Below, piece after piece: positions 60,757 through 64,000 of a stretch of 64,000 nt of DNA (position 1 is the first letter of the stretch; each line of letters starts with the position of its first letter). Under the pieces are notes generated by a model. That model was not told the DNA's origin. It made no database searches and saw nothing but the letters and a program-made list of their open reading frames with translations. Made by a program: the position numbers and the translations under genes. This DNA comes from Pseudobdellovibrionaceae bacterium (lineage in GTDB: Bacteria > Bdellovibrionota > Bdellovibrionia > Bdellovibrionales > JAMPXM01): NCBI GenBank assembly GCA_021463345.1, contig JAJTYM010000009.1:1-64000 (forward strand), in the 5' to 3' direction.

Positions 60757-62532
60757 GTGAACGCATTCAAACGCTTGCCTATCGCCGCGGTTCCCGGGCT
60801 GCTGGCCGGCTTCCTCGGTTTCTCCTGCTCCACCAAGAAGGTGAACATCCCGGTGACGCCGGTGGCGCCGATCGCGAGCTATTGCCCGCACCTGCCGTCG
60901 CGCACGTTCCCCTCGCCGGTGACGATCTCGGGGGTCGCGCAATACCAGTTTCGAAACAACGGCAACGGGACCGTCAACGGCACGCCGAACCCCGTTCGGC
61001 ACGCCGAAGTCGAGGTCCTCGATGCGGCCGGAGGGATCGTCCAATGCGCAGAAACGGACGGTTCCGGGGCGTTTTCGTTTCAGCTCCCGGCCGGCACCGG
61101 CGACTACACGGTCAAAGTGAACGCGCGCGCCAACAACGCCAACGTCAAGGCGTACGTGATGAACAACCCCACGGACAATTCGTACCACTCGATATCGACC
61201 TCCGTCGGGACGGCCGAAAGCGCGTCGCTGACGATGACCGCGCCCGCCACCGGCAGCGTCGTCGCCGGCGCGTTCAACATCCTCGACAAAATCTTGGACG
61301 CCAATGTCTTCCTGCGCGCTCACGCCTCGGCCGCGGAGTGCGCCGCGTTCGCCGGTTGCCCGACGTTCACCGTGGCTCCCCTCGCCTACGTTTACTGGAC
61401 CGCGGGCTTCAACCCGAACGCCTACCTCGGCGGCGGCGCCGGCGGGGTCAGCTTTTTCCTCAAGGGCACGAACGAGTTGTACATCCTCGGGGGGATCGCG
61501 GGCGACGTGGATTCCTCGGATTGCGATCACTTCGACAATTCCATCATCCTGCACGAATACGGGCATTTCATCGAAGCCTCCTACTCCGCCAGCGATTCAC
61601 CGGGCGGGCGGCACGCGCCGAACGAAGTGATCGACCCGCGCCTCGCATGGAGCGAGGGGTTCGCCAATTTCTTCCAAGCGGCCGTCACCGGCAAAGCGGT
61701 CTACCGCGACACCGAAGGCAACGTCAGTTGCGGGACCGGTTGCACGCAAGCGTTCCATGACGAGGACCTCGAAACTGTCGAGGCTTACGACGACCCCGCT
61801 ACCATGGCGGCCGGCGAGGGCAACTTCCGAGAATTCGCGATCAGCCGCCTGCTCTGGGACGCGATCGACCCGCATCCCGTCTCCGGAGAAGGCGGCGCCG
61901 GCGATCCCCGGAACGATCTCGCGTTCGAAACCGTTCAGTCCCCCTTCGCGGAGGTCTGGACCGTGTTCACCGGGGCCGTGACGGGATTCAAGTCAGCATC
62001 GGCCCGATTCAGGAGCTCGGGGTTGTTCTTGTCCTTTCAACGAGCGGTCGCGGGCGGCCAGGACTGGGCGACGATCCGGGCACGCGAGGGGCTCTCAGGC
62101 GACCAACGCGACTTCGCGACGCCCGTCGCGGTCCCCGGCGCCTGCGGCCCGCAGACGCTGCAAGTGAACGGCGGCACGAACGGATCGTTCGAGGCGTCGA
62201 ACCTGTTCTACGACAACGACTTCCATGCGCACTACCACGCGAGCGGCCCGTTGACGGTCCGGGTCGAGTACTCGCAACTCGGCGGGACGCCCGCCGACAT
62301 CGATCTGATCGTATGGAAAAACGGTTTCACGTACGGCAAGCTGGGCGACGCCCTCGCGACCAGCCGCCGGAGCCGATCGACCGACGGAAGTACCGAGCAG
62401 ATTTCGGTCACCGCGCCCGCCGGCTGGTATATGATCAACGTGATGGGCCTGCCCCACTCGACCGGCGCGGGCGGGACCGCGATGTCTTACGATCTCTACA
62501 TCAACGGCCAAAAGGCCTGCCCGGACCCGTGA
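60757..62532 (+). CDS. Predicted lipoprotein zinc metalloprotease (HEYGH)
   Basis: A 591-residue exported protein. The N-terminus AAVPGLLAGFLGFSC24 is a probable lipobox. A carboxypeptidase-regulatory-like beta sandwich follows (PVRHAEVEVLDAAGGIVQCAETDGSGAFSFQLP), then a gluzincin-type zinc site: H266-EYG-H270 in SIILHEYGHFIE with E300 in LAWSEGFANFF. The C-terminal ~130 residues are a pre-peptidase-like beta domain (LTVRVEYSQLGGTPADIDLIV). The start is likely GTG at 60757, as no ATG gives a better signal. It is probably a cell-surface or periplasmic protease; substrate unknown. Confidence 0.82.
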   Translation: MNAFKRLPIAAVPGLLAGFLGFSCSTKKVNIPVTPVAPIASYCPHLPSRTFPSPVTISGVAQYQFRNNGNGTVNGTPNPVRHAEVEVLDAAGGIVQCAETDGSGAFSFQLPAGTGDYTVKVNARANNANVKAYVMNNPTDNSYHSISTSVGTAESASLTMTAPATGSVVAGAFNILDKILDANVFLRAHASAAECAAFAGCPTFTVAPLAYVYWTAGFNPNAYLGGGAGGVSFFLKGTNELYILGGIAGDVDSSDCDHFDNSIILHEYGHFIEASYSASDSPGGRHAPNEVIDPRLAWSEGFANFFQAAVTGKAVYRDTEGNVSCGTGCTQAFHDEDLETVEAYDDPATMAAGEGNFREFAISRLLWDAIDPHPVSGEGGAGDPRNDLAFETVQSPFAEVWTVFTGAVTGFKSASARFRSSGLFLSFQRAVAGGQDWATIRAREGLSGDQRDFATPVAVPGACGPQTLQVNGGTNGSFEASNLFYDNDFHAHYHASGPLTVRVEYSQLGGTPADIDLIVWKNGFTYGKLGDALATSRRSRSTDGSTEQISVTAPAGWYMINVMGLPHSTGAGGTAMSYDLYINGQKACPDP

Positions 62533-62540
62533 GGAGAGAG

Positions 62541-63164
62541 ATGCCGAAGCGGAAACAGGACATCCTGCGGGACAGGAGGAGCGCGGCGATCGCCGCGCTC
62601 GGCGCGCTCATGATTCTCGCGATCGCCTGGATCGTGGCGATGCAGGACCTGCACTCGCTTTCGCAGTCCCTGGCGGCTCCGGATCCGACGGATCCTCTCC
62701 ATCCCCGCTGGGACGCCGCCAAACGCGATCCGGCGACGGCGATTCATAAGATCCATAAGACCGAAGGCGTGATCCTGAGCGAGATCGAGGCGTTGACGGA
62801 CGTCCCGCGGGTCACGGGCGCGTTCAAGCTCAAAGGCGTCGCGCGCGCGCGCGCTCCGGTCTCCGAGATGCGCTATTCATGGATCCTGTCCGAAAACGTG
62901 CGCGTCCGGGCGGGCGAGACGCAAGGTCTCGTCGCGGGCGTGAAGGCCGGCGACAGGCGCGAGTTCGAAATCGAATTGGAAGCCCTGGCTCCCGGCCCGC
63001 ACCGCGTGATCTTCCGCGCGTGGCGCATGAAAGGCGGCGAGCCCGTCGGCAATTCCGCGCACTACGTGATCGATGGGGAAACTCCCGCGGCTCAAGGGGC
63101 CGCGCGCGTCCCGATCGGTTCCCCGCGTTCCCCCGAAGACATGCGCAAAAACGCCGTCCAGTAG
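62541..63164 (+). CDS. Membrane-anchored protein of unknown function
   Basis: A 207-residue protein with a positively charged start (MPKRKQDILRDRR) and one transmembrane helix (AAIAALGALMILAIAWIVAM). The periplasmic domain is probably Ig-like, with YSWILSENVRV and GPHRVIFRAWRMKGGEPVGNSAHYVI. The ATG at 62541 is preceded by GAGGAGAGAG. It is 8 nt behind the metalloprotease gene and surely cotranscribed with it, so it may be a partner or inhibitor; that is inference. Confidence 0.72.
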   Translation: MPKRKQDILRDRRSAAIAALGALMILAIAWIVAMQDLHSLSQSLAAPDPTDPLHPRWDAAKRDPATAIHKIHKTEGVILSEIEALTDVPRVTGAFKLKGVARARAPVSEMRYSWILSENVRVRAGETQGLVAGVKAGDRREFEIELEALAPGPHRVIFRAWRMKGGEPVGNSAHYVIDGETPAAQGAARVPIGSPRSPEDMRKNAVQ

Positions 63165-63190
63165 GCGCGCGCGCGCTCTCTCCGGCGCGG

Positions 63191-63778
63191 TCAAACGGTT
63201 ACGACTTCGAGATTCGGGTCGAACTGCTCGCGCAGGATCCCCTGGATCGCGTCCAGCGTTCCGGCGATGGAGCTGGGGCAGGTGCCGCAAGCTCCCTGAT
63301 AGCGCACCTCGAGCGTGTGGCCCTTGAGGGCGATCACTTCCAAGTCGCCGCCGTCGCCCTGCAGGTACTGACGGACGGTTTTGTCGAGGATCTCCTCGAT
63401 CTCCTGCACCTCGGGCGGCAGCTTCGAGCGATCGGCCTTTTTGCGCTCCTCTTCGAGCAGGAATTCGGCGTTGTGCACGGGCATGCCGCGCTGAATGACC
63501 GCCGTGACCTCCAGCCGGAGCGTGTCGACATCGGCTTCCTCGGCATGGGTGACGGTGATCACGTTCTCGAAAAAGTGCAGCTGGCGGACGCCGTCGATCT
63601 CGAAAAGATCCGAAGCCAGCCGCAAGCCGGTCGCCTCGCTCGGGCGGGTGAACGTCGCTTTGCCGACGCGTTTGACGTCGCGATTGACGACGAACTTGAG
63701 GGCGTTCGGGTTCGGAGTCGGCAGAACGCGGACCATGACGTCGGCGTCGCTGTTGTTCGGGACCTGTGCGGCGGCCAT
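63191..63778 (-). CDS. Nfu-type Fe-S cluster scaffold/carrier protein
   Basis: A 195-residue protein with an Nfu N-terminal domain (VLPTPNPNALKFVVNRDV, FEIDGVRQLHFFENVITVT). A C-terminal NifU-like domain has the cluster ligands C164-GT-C167 in YQGACGTCPSS. It carries assembled Fe-S clusters to target proteins. The ATG overlaps the stop of the cysteine desulfurase gene by three bases (ATGA type), so the pair is coupled. Confidence 0.93.
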   Translation of the reverse strand: MAAAQVPNNSDADVMVRVLPTPNPNALKFVVNRDVKRVGKATFTRPSEATGLRLASDLFEIDGVRQLHFFENVITVTHAEEADVDTLRLEVTAVIQRGMPVHNAEFLLEEERKKADRSKLPPEVQEIEEILDKTVRQYLQGDGGDLEVIALKGHTLEVRYQGACGTCPSSIAGTLDAIQGILREQFDPNLEVVTV

Positions 63779-64000
63779 CAGAAAAACTCCTTGGCTTTGA
63801 CGAGCGCGCTCCTCAGCGCCTCGACGTCTTCGAGCGAATTGTAGACGGAAAACGACGCGCGCGCCGTCGCCGGGACGCCCAATCGCCTCATCAACGGCTG
63901 GGCGCAGTGATGGCCCGCTCGGATCGCGATGCCTTCCTGATCGACGAGGCTGCCGATGTCCGACGGATGGATGCCATCAAAAACGAAAGAGACGATCGCG
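63778..64000 (-). CDS. sufS: Cysteine desulfurase, SufS type (C-terminal part, cut by window end)
   Basis: Only the last ~74 codons are present; the start lies beyond 64000. The visible end includes IHPSDIGSLVDQEGIAIRAGHHCAQP with the active-site Cys, followed by RASFSVYNSLEDVEALRSAL, which identifies a group II (SufS/CsdA) PLP-dependent desulfurase that supplies sulfur for Fe-S assembly. It is coupled to the Nfu gene. Other suf genes probably lie to the right. Confidence 0.92.
   Translation of the reverse strand, partial: AIVSFVFDGIHPSDIGSLVDQEGIAIRAGHHCAQPLMRRLGVPATARASFSVYNSLEDVEALRSALVKAKEFF

Overview
The window is a G+C-rich chromosomal segment of a Gram-negative bacterium. It encodes an LPS heptose epimerase, many lipoprotein and secreted-protein signals, an FtsEX/EnvC division module, a GspG-like protein and a proteobacterial-type RNase P RNA. 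The mix is reminiscent of the Bdellovibrionota or neighbouring delta-like lineages: an NT5C2-like HAD 5'-nucleotidase, a ferrooxidans-type glutamate-cysteine ligase, paired ArsA-like ATPases, a ~580-residue aromatic amino acid hydroxylase, and leucine and tyrosine catabolism. That placement is inference from gene content, not a database result. I see no prophage, CRISPR array, conjugation genes or intact insertion sequence.

Layout. 1-3.7 kb: a compound palindromic repeat, then hldD, an aromatic amino acid hydroxylase and a TrmJ-like RNA methylase. 3.7-5.3 kb: a sulfur operon (persulfide-dioxygenase-like hydrolase plus two YeeE/YedE half-transporters). 5.4-8.7 kb: hpd-hmgA-ribD (tyrosine to maleylacetoacetate, with a riboflavin gene coupled behind). 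8.8-13.3 kb: PIF1-like helicase, TlpA-like thioredoxin, rhodanese, 5'-nucleotidase and an unknown membrane-anchored protein. 13.4-18.2 kb: a tightly packed pantothenate/CoA operon (PanG-like reductase, panB, panC, coaBC, coaX, panD). 18.2-20.5 kb: a secreted protein with three exact-period 40-residue repeats and a large unknown protein. 20.7-26.7 kb: a leucine-degradation operon (methylcrotonyl-CoA carboxylase in three pieces, hydratase, HMG-CoA lyase).

26.8-31.3 kb: secreted unknown, methyltransferase with an extra N-terminal domain, trypsin-like lipoprotein, glycine-zipper stress protein, cysteine synthase. 31.4-31.9 kb: rnpB with a clear promoter and terminator. 32-36 kb: a 35-residue membrane peptide, two glycosyltransferases (the first with a radical-SAM-like Cys cluster at its N-terminus) and a GspG-like protein. 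36-41 kb: HPF, CBS, OsmC, HD-domain and regulator genes, plus an unusual tRNA-Val(TAC) cluster in which an intact gene lies between an orphan 5' tRNA half and an orphan 3' tRNA half. 41.4-46 kb: clpP-clpX and lon. 46-54 kb: pepA, then a run of minus-strand genes (ArsA pair, TPR lipoprotein, EI24 protein, gshA). 54-60.5 kb: trigger factor, crcB, and an ftsE-ftsX-envC-ctpA cell-envelope operon. 60.7-64 kb: a zinc-metalloprotease lipoprotein, an unknown protein, and a Nfu-SufS Fe-S pair cut by the window edge.

How it fits together. Phenylalanine hydroxylase, HPPD and homogentisate dioxygenase form most of a phenylalanine/tyrosine catabolic route. The MCC, hydratase and lyase genes form most of leucine catabolism. 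Both would deliver acetoacetate or acetyl-CoA, which suits an amino-acid-consuming lifestyle. The CoA operon supplies the cofactor. Most operons are coupled by 4-nt ATGA/GTGA overlaps with good Shine-Dalgarno sites. By contrast, several first genes carry promoters whose predicted +1 falls on or within a few bases of the start codon, with no Shine-Dalgarno, which suggests leaderless transcripts.
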